Positions 1-7,280 of a DNA stretch of 24,080 nt are shown in pieces. Made by a program: the position numbers and the translations under genes. Source of the DNA: an uncultured Pseudomonadota bacterium (GTDB lineage Bacteria; Pseudomonadota; Gammaproteobacteria; Burkholderiales; Eutrophovitaceae); contig CALJLA010000227.1 in NCBI GenBank assembly GCA_937983055.1, forward strand, positions 1-24,080, given 5' to 3'. Below the pieces are notes generated by a model, which saw only the letters and a list, made by a program, of their open reading frames with translations, did not search any database and was not told where the DNA came from. Position 1 is the stretch's first letter, and each line of letters opens with the position of its first letter.

Positions 1-117
1 TCGAGTCCGCGGTGTAGGCGGACGGCGTGCGGCGCGACGCGCGCCGCGGCGCGTGACCGCGGTCCGCGCACGCGGTCGCGCGGCATGCGACACTGCGGGC
101 GTCCAGGGAGGTGCCCG
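1..117. other. Left edge, no gene seen
   Basis: Extremely GC-rich. It contains the ribosome site of the lipoprotein gene (GGGAGG at about 105-110) and a 10-base palindrome GACCGCGGTC at 55-64. No upstream gene end or promoter can be supported. Confidence 0.5.
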
Positions 118-1644
118 ATGCGCCGCGCCGTCGTCCTGCTCGTGCCCCTGATCATCCTCGCTGCGGCCTGCCGCTCGCCGTTCGGCGCCGCGCCGCCGGA
201 GGAAGGACCCGACGCCGGGCGCGTCGGGCGCGGCATCCACGGCTGGCCCCTGCTCGAGCACGCTCCGCACGGTGCCGGCTGGCGCACCGACGTCCTCTGG
301 CCCGCGTACTCGCAGGTCCGCACCGACGGCGACGGCCTGAACCAGACCGACGTGCTGTTCCCGGTGTTCCACGTGGCGAGCGAGGGCTCGGGCCCGGGCA
401 AGCGCGACCGCACGGGGCTCCTGCGGCCCCTCTTCGACCTCGAGACCGTGGGCGACGACACGTGGGACCTGGACGTCGTGTGGCCGCTCCTCAAGTGGCG
501 CGACGCGCCGGACCGCTGGGAGCGCCGCGCGTTCCCGCTCGTCCGGTCCGCCGGCCGCACGGACGGCTCCGCGGAAGAGCTGGACGTGCTGTGGCCGCTC
601 TACCGCGAGGAGCGCGACGCCCGCTGGGCGCGCTCGCACGTGTTCCCGCTGTGGTGGCGGGGCGAGCGGCACGACGAGGACGCTCCCGAGGGTGGCGAGG
701 GCTACACGCACGCGTGGCCGCTCTGGGGCCGCGAGTGGGACGGCACGTGGGCGCGGACCTGGATCGGGCTGCCGCTGTTCGCGCGGACCACGGACCCGGA
801 GGAGGACGTCTCCGAGGTGGACGTCCTGTTCCCGCTGCTCCACTGGGGTCGCGCGGGAGACCGGTCGCACGTGCGCGCGCTGCCGCTCGTGTGGCACGAC
901 GAGGCGCCGCACGAGCACCACACCGTCGTGTTCCCGCTGTGGTGGGACATGCAGGAGCGCGACTGGCGGTTCCGCATGCTCTTCCCCGGCTTCGGGACGT
1001 ACGAGTCCGAGGACGGCGACGCGGCCGTGTCGGTCGGCGGGCCGCTCTACGTGGCGGGCAACGACGGCGACCTCGACTACACGTGGCTCGCCGCGCCGCT
1101 CGTGCACTGGCGCTCGTCGCCGGAGGGCTGGGGCGGGCACGTGTTCCCCGTCCTCTGGATCGACCGCGAGGAGGACGGCGACGGCTACACGAACCTCTGG
1201 CCGCTGTTCGGCTGGCTGCGCTCCGGCGACTCCACCACCGCGTCGGTCGCCACACCGCTCTTCTCGTACGAATCGGATGACGACTCGTGGGAGCTGGACC
1301 TCCCGTGGCCGCTCGTCGAGCTCACCGGCAGGCCGGACGGCGGCTCGTCGATGGTGTGGCCGCTGTTCGAGCACGAGCGACGAGGCGGGAAGACCGAGGG
1401 CGACGTGCTGTTCGTGCTGTCCACGTGGGAGAGCGACGAGGCGCAGGACGTGCGCGACTTCCGCGTCCTGTGGCGGCTCGTGGAGCGCTCGCGTGCGGCC
1501 GGCAAGGAGACGTTCGTCGTGAACCCGCTGTTCCGGCACGAGTCGAACGACGCCGGCGACACGTACTGGTCGTTCCTGTTCGGGCTCGTCGCCCGCCGCG
1601 CGGAGGCGGGCACGGTGGACTGGCGCTTCCTCTGGGTGTTCTGA
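118..1644 (+). CDS. Predicted lipoprotein built of about 25 F/W-P-L beta-strand repeats
   Basis: I do not recognise a named family. The ATG at 118 follows a GGGAGG ribosome site by 7 bases and gives 508 residues. It is preferred to an in-frame ATG at 85, which would add a basic stretch before the signal peptide. Residues 1-17 form a lipoprotein signal ending in L-A-A-A with Cys18 as the likely lipidated residue. Nearly all the rest consists of about 25 units of 15-25 residues. Each carries a core such as DVLWPL, HVFPLWW or NLWPLF, with alternating hydrophobic and polar residues, joined by acidic/arginine-rich turns containing D, E, G and R. The protein ends WRFLWVF, and a C-terminal Phe is typical of outer-membrane beta-barrels recognised by BAM. 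I infer an outer-membrane beta-barrel or a surface beta-solenoid. It converges on the channel gene downstream, so the two are not an operon. Confidence 0.75.
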   Translation: MRRAVVLLVPLIILAAACRSPFGAAPPEEGPDAGRVGRGIHGWPLLEHAPHGAGWRTDVLWPAYSQVRTDGDGLNQTDVLFPVFHVASEGSGPGKRDRTGLLRPLFDLETVGDDTWDLDVVWPLLKWRDAPDRWERRAFPLVRSAGRTDGSAEELDVLWPLYREERDARWARSHVFPLWWRGERHDEDAPEGGEGYTHAWPLWGREWDGTWARTWIGLPLFARTTDPEEDVSEVDVLFPLLHWGRAGDRSHVRALPLVWHDEAPHEHHTVVFPLWWDMQERDWRFRMLFPGFGTYESEDGDAAVSVGGPLYVAGNDGDLDYTWLAAPLVHWRSSPEGWGGHVFPVLWIDREEDGDGYTNLWPLFGWLRSGDSTTASVATPLFSYESDDDSWELDLPWPLVELTGRPDGGSSMVWPLFEHERRGGKTEGDVLFVLSTWESDEAQDVRDFRVLWRLVERSRAAGKETFVVNPLFRHESNDAGDTYWSFLFGLVARRAEAGTVDWRFLWVF

Positions 1645-1647
1645 GCG

Positions 1648-1675
1648 GGGCGGCCGGCCGCCCGTGAGCGCTCAC
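1648..1675. terminator. Two adjacent perfect palindromes between convergent genes
   Basis: A 16-base perfect palindrome, GGGCGGCCGGCCGCCC (1648-1663), is directly followed by a 12-base perfect palindrome, GTGAGCGCTCAC (1664-1675). They lie just after the stop of the lipoprotein gene, and the second overlaps the stop of the channel gene (1672-1674). A palindrome here can terminate transcription from both sides, but neither has a T-run, so Rho-independent termination is uncertain. Confidence 0.35.
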
Positions 1676-2736
1676 GCCGGCGCCGCGCCGCGCCGGAACC
1701 CATCGGCGATGCCCTGCCGCAGCTTGGGCAGCGCGTCGACCGGCAGCAGCACGATGAGCACGGTGCCGCTCTGCAGCCGCGCGTCGGGCCCCGGGTTGTA
1801 GTCCCAGTTGCGCGTCTGGATGTCGCGCACGGCCAGGATCAGCGCACCGGTGTGCGCCCGGATGGGCGCCTCGCGCAGGCGCATGCCCACGAGCGGCGAC
1901 TCCGGCGGCACGATCACCTCCTCGATGCGCAGGTTGATGTGCCGCTCGCGGAGCATCTCCTCCATGAACTCGGTGACGTGCGGGCGCAGCACCTCGCTCG
2001 CGAGGCGCATGCCGCCCAGGTAGTTGGTGGAGATCACGGCGTCGGCGCCCGCCTTGCGCAGCTTGTCCGGAGCGCGCTGGCCGATGGCGCGGGCGACGAT
2101 GCGCATGCGCGGGTTGGCCTCACGTGCGGTGATCACGACGTACAGGTTGTCCTTGTCGTCCGTCCAGGCGGCCACCAGGGCGGGCGCGCGGCCGACGCCG
2201 GCTCGCTGCAGCGCGGCGTCGCCCGTGGCGGCGCCCACGAGCGTCGGGTAGCGCGCCGGGTCGCGGTCCGGGCCGACGGCGGCCGCGAGGTTCTCGGCCG
2301 ACACGTCGACGGCCACGAACGGCGTCTTGGTGGCGAGCATCTCCTTCACCACGTGGCGTCCCGTCTGCCCCACGCCGCACACGATGACGTGGTCCTCGAG
2401 CTTGTCGATGACGTTCTGCATACGCTTCTTCCTGAACGCCTCCTGGAGGTCGCCTTCGAGGATGAGCGCCGTCAGGGACGACGCGAAGTAGAGGAACGTC
2501 CCGATGCCCATCACGAGCAGCACGCTCGTGAAGATGCGCGTCCCGGGCGTCTGCTCGAAGCCGCGCAGCGACTCGAGCCCGAGCGTCGTGACCGTGACGA
2601 GCGTCATGTAGACGCAGTCCACGACGTCCCAGCCCCACTGCTCGTGCCCGAGCAGGTAGTAGCCGGTCGTGCCGAACGCGATCACCACGCACAGCGCGGA
2701 GAACGACACGAACACGCGCCGCCGCAGCTCCTCCAT
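1672..2736 (-). CDS. Two-helix potassium-channel-like protein with RCK (TrkA-N/TrkA-C) domains
   Basis: The 354-residue protein has the layout of MthK/Kch-type ligand-gated channels. TM1 is about residues 8-28, the pore loop about 38-58, and TM2 about 68-93. A TrkA-N/RCK Rossmann domain follows from about 115, with GVGQTG at 121-126 and an acidic Asp144 after the second strand, which suggests NAD(H) or nucleotide binding. A TrkA-C domain occupies about 265-350. The pore sequence is TVTTLGLES (residues 48-56), where K+ channels usually have T-V-G-Y/F-G. The second filter glycine is therefore Glu55 and the aromatic residue is Leu54, so K+ selectivity is not assured. The start has no clear ribosome site. 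The HEAT-like gene lies 149 bases upstream on the same strand. Confidence 0.85.
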   Translation of the reverse strand: MEELRRRVFVSFSALCVVIAFGTTGYYLLGHEQWGWDVVDCVYMTLVTVTTLGLESLRGFEQTPGTRIFTSVLLVMGIGTFLYFASSLTALILEGDLQEAFRKKRMQNVIDKLEDHVIVCGVGQTGRHVVKEMLATKTPFVAVDVSAENLAAAVGPDRDPARYPTLVGAATGDAALQRAGVGRAPALVAAWTDDKDNLYVVITAREANPRMRIVARAIGQRAPDKLRKAGADAVISTNYLGGMRLASEVLRPHVTEFMEEMLRERHINLRIEEVIVPPESPLVGMRLREAPIRAHTGALILAVRDIQTRNWDYNPGPDARLQSGTVLIVLLPVDALPKLRQGIADGFRRGAAPA

Positions 2737-2885
2737 GGCCAGATGCTACGTGGGCGCCGGATGCGCACCACGGGCCGGGACGCAGCGGCGGCGCGGCGGG
2801 CCACGCGGGATGTGACCGGAGTCGCGCACGCGGGCGCCACCGGGGGCGGCCGGGTCGCGGTGGGCGGGCGCGGCGGGCCGCAGCC

Positions 2886-3773
2886 CTACTTCTCGCCGTC
2901 CTTCTTCTCGTCCTCTTCCTTCGGCTTGCGCGTGCCGCCCTTGTACTTGGGCACCTCGACGCCGGCCTCCTCCAGGCGCGCCTTGTTCTCCTCGCGCTCC
3001 ATCCACTCGCGGAGGTGCTGCGAGGACTCCATCTGCTCGCCCACGATCTTCTCGACCGACTTGGCCAGCTCCTGGATGTAGATCTTCAGCATGACGGGCG
3101 GCTTGCCCTTCTTCTTCACGTTGCCGTACTTGGCCTTCCAGGCGGCCTCCGCGGCCTCCTGGTCGGCGGTGCCGGCTGCGCCGGTGTCCACCACGACCTC
3201 GCCGGTCTCCCACGAGAAGCCGACGGGGTGGCGCTCCCACAGCTCCAGCAGCGTGGGCAGGGCGCGGATGTCGCGGATGTTGCCGACCGCGCGCACGGCC
3301 GTCACGAGCAGGTAGGGGTCGCCGCCCTTCGACAGCAGGTCGCAGATGGGCAGGCAGGCGGGCTTGTACTCCAGCTTGCCGAGGGAGTTGACGATCGAGT
3401 CGATCACGTCGATCTCGAACTTGCCCTTGTCGAGCGCGGTCAGCAGCCCGTCGCCGGCAGCGGCCTTGGCCTCCTCCTTGTCGGTGAACTCCGACAGGAC
3501 GTCCGCCAGGATCATCTGGTGCTCGAGGTTCCTGTCGCGCATCAGGAGCTTGCCGAGCTCCTCGGCGGCGTCAGGGTGCTGCGTGCCGACGACGCCCATC
3601 ACGAGCTCCGCCCACTTGGCGTCGTCCTTGGTCTTCTTGGAGTACTTCTTGAAGTACTCGATCTCGCGCTTGGCCGCCTCGTCCCAGGCGTCGTCCGCGC
3701 GCGCCGTCGGCGCCATCGCGGCCGGGAAGAGAACGATCGCGGCCAGGGCGGCCGCCAGGATGCTGCGCTTCAT
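2886..3773 (-). CDS. Exported HEAT-like repeat protein
   Basis: The ATG at 3773 follows GGGAG by 7 bases and opens a classical Sec signal peptide (basic MKR, hydrophobic stretch to about residue 23, cleavage after A-R-A). The mature part (295 residues in total) is mostly helical, with short repeats of the type leucine-rich helix, Asp/Lys turn, helix. An example is residues around 'ALPTLLELW', preceded by 'AVRAVGNIRD', which is typical of HEAT or armadillo scaffolds. The C-terminus is a charged Lys/Glu tail (KPKEEDEKKDGEK). No catalytic motif is visible. It follows the vWA gene on the same strand after a 26-base gap, so the two were probably co-transcribed. I infer a periplasmic binding or scaffold protein working with the vWA protein, but the function is unknown. 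Confidence 0.8.
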   Translation of the reverse strand: MKRSILAAALAAIVLFPAAMAPTARADDAWDEAAKREIEYFKKYSKKTKDDAKWAELVMGVVGTQHPDAAEELGKLLMRDRNLEHQMILADVLSEFTDKEEAKAAAGDGLLTALDKGKFEIDVIDSIVNSLGKLEYKPACLPICDLLSKGGDPYLLVTAVRAVGNIRDIRALPTLLELWERHPVGFSWETGEVVVDTGAAGTADQEAAEAAWKAKYGNVKKKGKPPVMLKIYIQELAKSVEKIVGEQMESSQHLREWMEREENKARLEEAGVEVPKYKGGTRKPKEEDEKKDGEK

Positions 3774-3799
3774 GTTCGGACTCCCGGTTCCTTGAACCG

Positions 3800-4054
3800 T
3801 CATTCGAAGAACTTCGCCTCGCCGCCGGTGGCGCGGCACATCTTGCGCATGAAGCGCAGGTTGACGCCGACGCCGATGCAGTTGATGCGGATGGGCATGC
3901 TCTTGTGGAGCTGCAGGACGGCCTCGAGGATCTGGTCGGGATCGACGATGTCGCCGATCGACGGCGCGCCGTCCGTGACCAGGTAGAGCTCGTCCGGGCC
4001 CATCTTGTAGGACTTCGACTCGTTGCCCATGAGATCGAAGGCCGCCGCGAGCGC
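3800..4054 (-). pseudogene. C-terminal fragment of a von Willebrand factor A domain protein, cut by the junction
   Basis: Only about 85 residues remain, reading ALAAAFDLMG, then a strand-turn DELYLVTDGAPS, a helix, IRINCIGVGVN, and a final helix ending at a TGA at 3800-3802. The 'VTDG' strand with a following Gly/Pro turn and the later 'INCIGVG' strand match the second half of a vWA fold, including the last metal-site (MIDAS) Asp. The first half with D-x-S-x-S and the MIDAS Thr is absent. Upstream of about 4054 the frame runs into sequence that reads much better as a GAF domain on the other strand. I therefore take the gene to be truncated by a join in the assembly. It was probably the first gene of an operon with the HEAT-like gene. 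Confidence 0.7.
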
Positions 4055-4055
4055 G

Positions 4056-4289
4056 CCTCCGGCCCCGGCCCAGCCGACCTCCAAACTCGCCGCGGGGGGC
4101 GGTTCGCCGCTAACGCTGCAGGAACTGCAGCAGATGGTGACGCATCGCCGCGACCCGGCGGAGACGCTGTCGGTGGTGGTGGAAGAGATCAGCCGGATCC
4201 TGCAGACCGATGTCTGCTCCGTGTACCTGCTGGAACCCGACCGGGCGACGCTGGTGCTGGCGGCCACGGTGCCGCGTGTGCTGGTGTAG
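4056..4289 (+). pseudogene. Fragment of a GAF-domain protein resembling the N-terminus of PtsP
   Basis: In one forward frame a Pro/Ala/Gly linker is followed by a run including LQELQQMVTHRRDPAETL and ILQTDVCSVYLLEPD, then LVLAAT. This matches the first helix and first strands of the GAF domain at the N-terminus of nitrogen-PTS enzyme I (PtsP) and of some sensor proteins. The expected glycine-rich continuation after 'LAAT' is missing. The frame meets a TAG at 4287 after five unrelated residues, and there is no convincing start codon or ribosome site. Both ends therefore look cut. It may be a third source fragment bridging the two genomes, or part of either one. PtsP is a guess from about 50 residues. 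Confidence 0.5.
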
Positions 4290-4305
4290 GGCCCGGAGGA
4301 CTTCT

Positions 4306-5997
4306 ATGAGCGCTAGCCTGTCGCCGGCCCTGCTTATGATTTTCGGCAGCCTGGCGGCGCCGCTGCTGCGCGGCTGGCTGCGCGCGGCCTGGCTGCTGGC
4401 GCTGCCGGTCGCCGCCGGCGCATGGCTGGCGCTGGCGCCGGCCGGCGAGTACGGCCAGTTCGCCTACGCCGGACTGGAACTCACGCCGGTGCGCATCGAT
4501 CGCTGGAGCCGGCTGTTCGGCCTGGTGTTCATGCTGGCCGCGGCGCTGTCGGTGATCTACGCCCTGCATGTGAAGCACTGGGTGGAGCCGGTGGCCGGCC
4601 TGATCTACGCCGGCGCCGCGCTCGGCGCGGTGCTGGCCGGCGACCTGCTGACGCTGTTCGTGTACTGGGAACTGACCGCGGTATCGTCGGTGTTCCTGAT
4701 CTGGCAGCGCCGCACCGAGCGCGCCTGCCGCGCCGGCCTGCGCTACCTGCTGATCCAACTGCTCTCCGGCGTGCTGCTGCTGGTTGCGGCGGCGGTGTGG
4801 TACCGGCAGACCGGCTCGCTGCGCTTCGATCACATCGGCCTGGAAGGCGCCGCCGGCTGGCTGCTGTTCGTCGCCTTTGGCATCAAGTGCGCGTTTCCGC
4901 TGCTGCACAACTGGCTGCAGGATGCCTATCCCGAGGCGACCGAATCGGGCACGGTGTTCCTGTCGGCCTTCACCACCAAGCTCGCGGTGTACGCGCTGGC
5001 GCGCGGCTTCTCCGGCACCGAGGCGCTGATCTGGATCGGCGCCACCATGACGGCGTTTCCGATCTTTTACGCGGTGATCGAGAACGATCTGCGCCGGGTG
5101 CTCGCCTACAGCCTGAACAACCAGCTCGGCTTCATGGTGGTGGGCATCGGCATCGGCACCGAGCTGGCGCTGAACGGCGCGGCCGCGCACGCCTTCGCTC
5201 ATATCCTCTACAAGGCGCTGCTGTTCATGTCGATGGGCGCGGTACTGCTGCGCGCCGGAACGGTCAAAGGATCAGATCTCGGCGGGCTGTACAAGTCGAT
5301 GCCGTGGACCACCGGGTTCTGCATCGTCGGCGCCGCCTCGATCTCGGCGTTTCCGCTGTTCAGCGGCTTCGTCACCAAGTCGATGATCCTGAGCGCCGCG
5401 GCCGCCGAAGGCCATCTGCTGACCTGGCTCGTGCTGCTGTTCGCCTCGGCCGGCGTGTTCCATCACTCCGGCATCAAGATTCCCTACTTCGCCTTCTTCG
5501 GCCACGATTCCGGCAAGCGCTGCAAGGAAGCGCCCGGGAACATGCTGGTGGCGATGGCGATCGCCGCGACGCTGTGCATCGGCATCGGCGTGTATCCGGC
5601 GCCGCTGTACGCGATGCTGCCCTTCCCGGTCGACTACGCGCCCTACACCGGCTGGCATGTGCTCGCCCAGTTGCAGCTGCTGGTGTTTTCGGCGCTCGCC
5701 TTCTCGGTGCTGATGTGGCACCGGATCTATCCGCCGGAGTTGCGCTCGGTGAACCTCGACAGCGACTGGATCTACCGTGCGCTCGGCCCGGCGCTGACCC
5801 GCGTCGGTGCGCGCGTGCGCGGCGCGGTACGCGCGCCGGTCGCCGTGCGGCTCGACGCGCTTGCCGCCGGCGCCGCGCGCCGCATCGAGCGGCACCGCGA
5901 GGCACAGGGCACACTGGCCCGCACCTGGCCCACCGGCAGCATGGTGCTGTGGGTGGCCATCATGCTGGCGTCCTACCTGGTGATCTACTACCTGTAG
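4306..5997 (+). CDS. MrpD/NuoN-like cation/proton antiporter subunit D
   Basis: The ATG at 4306 sits 5 bases after GGAGGA and gives 563 residues with about 14 hydrophobic helices. The proton-translocation residues of the antiporter (Proton_antipo_M) family are present: Glu122 in VYWELTAVSSVF, Lys194 in FGIKCAFPLLHNW, Lys225 in the helix of broken-helix TM8 type, His295/His299 and Lys303 in AHAFAHILYKALLF. The segment HHSGIKIPYFAFFGHDSGKR is typical of stand-alone proteobacterial subunit D homologues. Another forward frame ends GVGPGGLL with a TGA overlapping this ATG. That suggests translational coupling to an upstream Mrp-type gene lost at the junction. No other antiporter subunit follows, since the next gene is convergent. 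Role: H+/cation exchange or coupling in the inner membrane. Confidence 0.88.
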   Translation: MSASLSPALLMIFGSLAAPLLRGWLRAAWLLALPVAAGAWLALAPAGEYGQFAYAGLELTPVRIDRWSRLFGLVFMLAAALSVIYALHVKHWVEPVAGLIYAGAALGAVLAGDLLTLFVYWELTAVSSVFLIWQRRTERACRAGLRYLLIQLLSGVLLLVAAAVWYRQTGSLRFDHIGLEGAAGWLLFVAFGIKCAFPLLHNWLQDAYPEATESGTVFLSAFTTKLAVYALARGFSGTEALIWIGATMTAFPIFYAVIENDLRRVLAYSLNNQLGFMVVGIGIGTELALNGAAAHAFAHILYKALLFMSMGAVLLRAGTVKGSDLGGLYKSMPWTTGFCIVGAASISAFPLFSGFVTKSMILSAAAAEGHLLTWLVLLFASAGVFHHSGIKIPYFAFFGHDSGKRCKEAPGNMLVAMAIAATLCIGIGVYPAPLYAMLPFPVDYAPYTGWHVLAQLQLLVFSALAFSVLMWHRIYPPELRSVNLDSDWIYRALGPALTRVGARVRGAVRAPVAVRLDALAAGAARRIERHREAQGTLARTWPTGSMVLWVAIMLASYLVIYYL

Positions 5998-6001
5998 TTT
6001 C

Positions 6002-6592
6002 CTAGCGCCGGCGCGTGCGGCGCCGGCGCCATTCGGCCGAGACCACCAGCCGCCAGAAAGCCAGCACGCCGAAGTAGCCGACGATCGCCGCGGTCACCGC
6101 CAGGATCGACAGCCCGACCAGCAGCGGCTTGCCGACGCTGAGAAAGCGCTCCAGCGCAGTGAGCGCAAGATGGCTCGCCTCCTCCGCAGCCTGTCCGACG
6201 ACCTCGGCGGACTCGGGCAGCGGCGCGGCACCGGTGACCAGCGCCCCCAGCCGGTAGGCGAAGAAGTAAATCGGCGGAAAGGTGAAGGGGTTGGTCACCA
6301 GCGTGCTGCCCACGGCCACCAGCAGGTTGGCGCGCAGCCACACCGCGAAGATCGCGGCGAAGGGAATCTGCGCGACTGGAATGAGAAAGCCGAAGAACAG
6401 CCCGATCGCCAGTCCCAGTGCCACGCCCTGGCGGTTGATATGCCACAGCCGAGGATGATGGATCGCGGGCCCGATCCAGGCGACCAGCCGATGATGGCGC
6501 ACCTTGTCGCCGTGCGGCAGCCACCGGCGCAAGCGGCTGCGCCAGCGGGGCGCCCGGGCCGCTGCGCGCGGCCGTGGTTTCGGTTGGTTCAT
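6002..6592 (-). CDS. DUF2062 domain membrane protein
   Basis: 196 residues. After a basic, Pro/Arg-rich N-terminus (about 1-45), the motif RQGVALGLAIGLFFGFLIP opens the DUF2062 domain. Helices follow, including 'VTNPFTFPPIYFFAYRLG' at about residues 100-117, a hallmark of this family. An amphipathic middle stretch and a last transmembrane segment (about 155-182) precede a short Arg-rich tail. The family is small, common in Beta- and Gammaproteobacteria, and of unknown function. Some members are fused to glycosyltransferases. The start ATG at 6592 is the first Met of the frame. It is separated from the GNAT gene by 106 bases, so it may have its own promoter. It converges with the antiporter gene, with 4 bases between the stops. 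Confidence 0.85.
   Translation of the reverse strand: MNQPKPRPRAAARAPRWRSRLRRWLPHGDKVRHHRLVAWIGPAIHHPRLWHINRQGVALGLAIGLFFGFLIPVAQIPFAAIFAVWLRANLLVAVGSTLVTNPFTFPPIYFFAYRLGALVTGAAPLPESAEVVGQAAEEASHLALTALERFLSVGKPLLVGLSILAVTAAIVGYFGVLAFWRLVVSAEWRRRRTRRR
6005..6029. terminator. GC-rich hairpin between convergent genes
   Basis: GCGCCGGCGC occurs at 6005-6014 and again at 6020-6029. The unit is its own reverse complement, so the two copies form a 10-bp stem with a 5-base loop. It starts 8 bases after the antiporter stop and overlaps the 3' end of the DUF2062 gene, in the Arg-rich tail. No T-run follows on either side. Confidence 0.4.
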
Positions 6593-6698
6593 CGGCTGGG
6601 ATTCGGTGTCGTGGACGGGCCGCGTGGCGCGCTCGCTCGGGGTGCAGGCGCGCCGCGCGGCGGCTTACCTGCTTCGACCCCGCGCAGGCGCGCGGCGT

Positions 6699-7247
6699 TC
6701 AGGCCGCCTTGCGCAGCAGGTCCTCGAACGCGTTGCGCGTAATTCGCCAGCGCGTCACCGGCCCGGCCTGTGCATCGCGTTCGCTGCCGGCGGCACGCAG
6801 GCCGGCAGCGCGCAGTACGCGCGCGCGCGGGTCGCCATCGGGCAGCGTGAGCGCGCTGACCGATTGCGTCGCCGGCCGGGTGAAGGCGTAACGGATCAGG
6901 CCGCGCACCGCCTCGGCATCCAGCCCGCGCTTGCGGTGGGCCGGCGCGATCTCGAAACCGAGTTCGACGTCGCCCAGTGCATCGGGCGGACCCTTGAAGC
7001 CGCCGCAGCCGATGAGCGTGCGCTCTTCCGCCAGCAGGAACAGATACAGCCACCAGCCGCTCAGCGCGCGCGAGGGCTCGAGCCGGAGCAAGTCGAGCGC
7101 ATGCGGGTAGGCCTGCGGATGCGCCGGCCAGTTCGGCGGAATCGACACGTTCAGCAGTTCGCCCAGCGACCGCGGGCCGCGCACGATGGCTTCCAGGTGC
7201 GCCAGGTCGCAGGAGAGCAGTCTCAGGTTGGGTGTATGGATCAGCAT
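6699..7247 (-). CDS. GNAT-family N-acetyltransferase
   Basis: 182 residues matching the Acetyltransf_3/RimJ-like group of GNAT enzymes, which move an acetyl group from acetyl-CoA to an amine. Visible landmarks are the N-terminal TPNLRLL strand, then LIGCGGFKG (strand 4 core) and VELGFEIAPAHRKRGLDAEAV at about 92-112. In the last of these, R-K-R-G-L is the acetyl-CoA pyrophosphate loop (usual R/Q-x-x-G-x-G/A). The C-terminal strand with 'VLRAAGLRAAGS' corresponds to the usual 'N-x-x-G-F' region, with the Phe changed. It starts 33 bases after the lutC stop on the same strand and could be the last gene of that operon. The substrate cannot be read from the sequence. Confidence 0.82.
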   Translation of the reverse strand: MLIHTPNLRLLSCDLAHLEAIVRGPRSLGELLNVSIPPNWPAHPQAYPHALDLLRLEPSRALSGWWLYLFLLAEERTLIGCGGFKGPPDALGDVELGFEIAPAHRKRGLDAEAVRGLIRYAFTRPATQSVSALTLPDGDPRARVLRAAGLRAAGSERDAQAGPVTRWRITRNAFEDLLRKAA

Positions 7248-7280
7248 AGGGTCTTTTGGAAACGCCCGTCGGCGCGATTC

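Noticed and set aside
1852..3081. Long plus-strand open frame opposite the channel gene
   Set aside because: Its residues are His/Arg/Ala-rich with no motif, and the opposite strand carries a clear channel and HEAT-like gene. Long antisense frames are expected at this GC content.
4056..4289. A genuine small GAF-domain gene
   Set aside because: It has no start signal, only the first part of a GAF fold, and abrupt loss of similarity before the stop.
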